Of a stretch of DNA of 64,000 bases, positions 63,359 to 64,000 are shown in pieces; position 1 is the first letter of the stretch, and each line of letters begins with the position of its first letter. Both the position numbers and the translations under genes were made by a program. Under the pieces are notes generated by a model that saw nothing but the letters and a program-made list of their open reading frames with translations, did no database searches and was not told the origin of the DNA. This DNA is from Micromonospora sp. R77 (GTDB taxonomy: Bacteria > Actinomycetota > Actinomycetes > Mycobacteriales > Micromonosporaceae). Where the stretch lies: contig NZ_JALDST010000001.1 of the NCBI RefSeq assembly GCF_022747945.1, positions 5,456,001 to 5,520,000 on the forward strand, given 5' to 3'.

Positions 63359-64000
63359 TCACGCCCCGCCGAGCCGCTTGACCAACCGGACCGTGGTGCC
63401 CTCCGGCGTGCCGACGATGGTCGCCTCGTCCATCACCCGCGCCATGATCATGCGACCCCGGCCCCGGTCCGCGCCGCCGGCACCCGGACCGTTCTCCCGC
63501 CAGCCGCCCCCGTCCCGGACCACGATCTCCAGCCGGTCGTCGTGCAGCTCGGCCCGCAGGGTGGTCACCGCGTCGGGCGCGAACCGGTAGCCGTGCTCGA
63601 TCGCGTTGGCGCACGCCTCCCCGGTGGCGATCAGCACCGCCTCGGCGTCCCACTCGTCCAACCCCAGCGCGTCCAGCCAGCCGCGCAGCCGCTCCCGCAT
63701 CGGGGCGAGCCGGGCCGGGTCGGCCGGTACCGCGACGGTCAGCACGGTGGGCACCCGGTGCCGGTAGACCAGCACCGCGACGTCGTCGCTGCCGGACGGC
63801 GGCAGCAGGTCCCGGACCAGCCCGTCGACCAGTTCCCCCTCGGGCAGCGAGCGGCCGGCGGTGAGCGCCGCCACCGCACGGGCGATGCCGGCGTCGATCA
63901 GCTCCCGCCGCCGCTCCACCAACCCGTCGGTGTAGAGCAGCAACGTCGAGCCGACCCGCAGCCGCGCCGTGGCCTCCGGTCGGCGCTGCACGGGCACGCT
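63359..64000 (-). CDS. SpoIIE-type phosphatase with C-terminal HATPase (RsbW-like) domain (cut by window end)
   Basis: Only the C-terminal 213 or so residues are inside the window; the gene continues past 64000. The visible part starts with the end of the PP2C/SpoIIE domain (LLLYTDGLVERRRELIDAG, then PSGSDDVAVLVYR). A histidine-kinase-like ATPase domain follows (ATGEACANAIEHGYR with the N-box Glu and Asn, then [31 protein letters not shown]). This fused layout is common in actinobacterial regulators of anti-sigma/anti-anti-sigma switches. Full domains upstream (PAS or GAF) probably lie outside. Confidence 0.85.
   Translation of the reverse strand, partial: SVPVQRRPEATARLRVGSTLLLYTDGLVERRRELIDAGIARAVAALTAGRSLPEGELVDGLVRDLLPPSGSDDVAVLVYRHRVPTVLTVAVPADPARLAPMRERLRGWLDALGLDEWDAEAVLIATGEACANAIEHGYRFAPDAVTTLRAELHDDRLEIVVRDGGGWRENGPGAGGADRGRGRMIMARVMDEATIVGTPEGTTVRLVKRLGGA

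Noticed and set aside
1..64000. tRNA, rRNA or intact insertion sequences
   Set aside because: No TTCGA-loop/acceptor pairs, ribosomal RNA blocks, DDE transposase motifs or terminal inverted repeats were recognised by reading; a covariance-model scan would be decisive and could not be run.

Overview
The window is very GC-rich DNA (roughly three quarters G+C by eye, with third codon positions nearly all G or C). It has many GTG starts, a few TTG starts, purine-rich ribosome binding sites and some leaderless starts. Together with the gene content (ECF42 sigma factor with DGPF partner, SpoIIE-type phosphatases, DUF4383, CBM2 enzyme, small GntR/DivIVA proteins) this points to the chromosome of a filamentous actinomycete, most likely Micromonospora or a close relative. 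That assignment is inference. No rRNA, tRNA, CRISPR array or intact transposase was seen.

Layout. 2-803: end of a molybdate transporter ATPase and a small hypothetical. 844-9353: a divergent cluster with an LTA-synthase-like sulfatase and a CDP-alcohol phosphatidyltransferase on the minus strand. On the plus strand it has an MDR dehydrogenase, a degenerate 6-pyruvoyl/6-carboxy-tetrahydropterin synthase homologue, a GT4 glycosyltransferase, a methyltransferase, a flippase-like membrane protein, GTP cyclohydrolase II and a RibD-type reductase. It looks like a pathway joining pterin/pyrimidine chemistry to an envelope lipid or glycan, and is my best candidate for an undescribed system. 9365-13604: FUSC protein, FAD oxidoreductase and PIG-V-like mannosyltransferase. 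13705-25853: DUF4383, PadR plus acyl-CoA dehydrogenase, GNAT, Phd-like protein, a substrate-binding protein probably fused to a membrane domain, pgi, an ABC exporter, an aldo-keto reductase behind a MerR-type promoter, and KptA. 25859-33127: an organosulfur region with a molybdenum sulfite-oxidase-like enzyme, a membrane protein, methanethiol oxidase, ssuB, ssuC, ssuA and divergent ssuD. 33134-40051: Nudix, GNAT, SRPBCC/ArsR, P-type ATPase, and two secreted cell-wall hydrolases. 40268-46210: DGPF protein with ECF42 sigma, then a TetR-controlled fatty-acid module (two acyl-CoA enzymes and an SDR). 46407-52753: AbiEi/DUF559 protein, MarR with ABC exporter, VOC protein, SpoIIE phosphatase, a lysine-aminomutase remnant and a DHFR-like protein. 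52849-55404: small accessory genes of lower G+C, including a 435-residue protein with a glycine/alanine-rich membrane hairpin. 55456-64000: SF1 helicase with a degenerate nuclease tail, M23 peptidase, a Cip1-like CBM2 protein, an RNase/barstar pair, an HD protein, and a phosphatase cut by the window end.

Data quality. At least fifteen single-base frame disruptions fall in seven genes, and a sixteenth is suspected at about 19100. Nine of them lie in 2.9-6.2 kb. Codon bias and protein motifs continue unchanged across each break, so I read these as likely uncorrected indels in GC runs rather than real decay. Genes concerned are entered as pseudogene with the corrected reading described.

How the genes work together. 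The ssu genes, methanethiol oxidase and the sulfite-oxidase-like protein form an organosulfur-use unit with a shared inverted repeat at two promoters. The DGPF/ECF42, MarR/ABC, TetR/acyl-CoA, PadR/acyl-CoA and barnase/barstar pairs are each adjacent partner genes. The cell-wall hydrolases at 38.6-40 kb and 58.5 kb have similar GAAG-type inverted repeats upstream.
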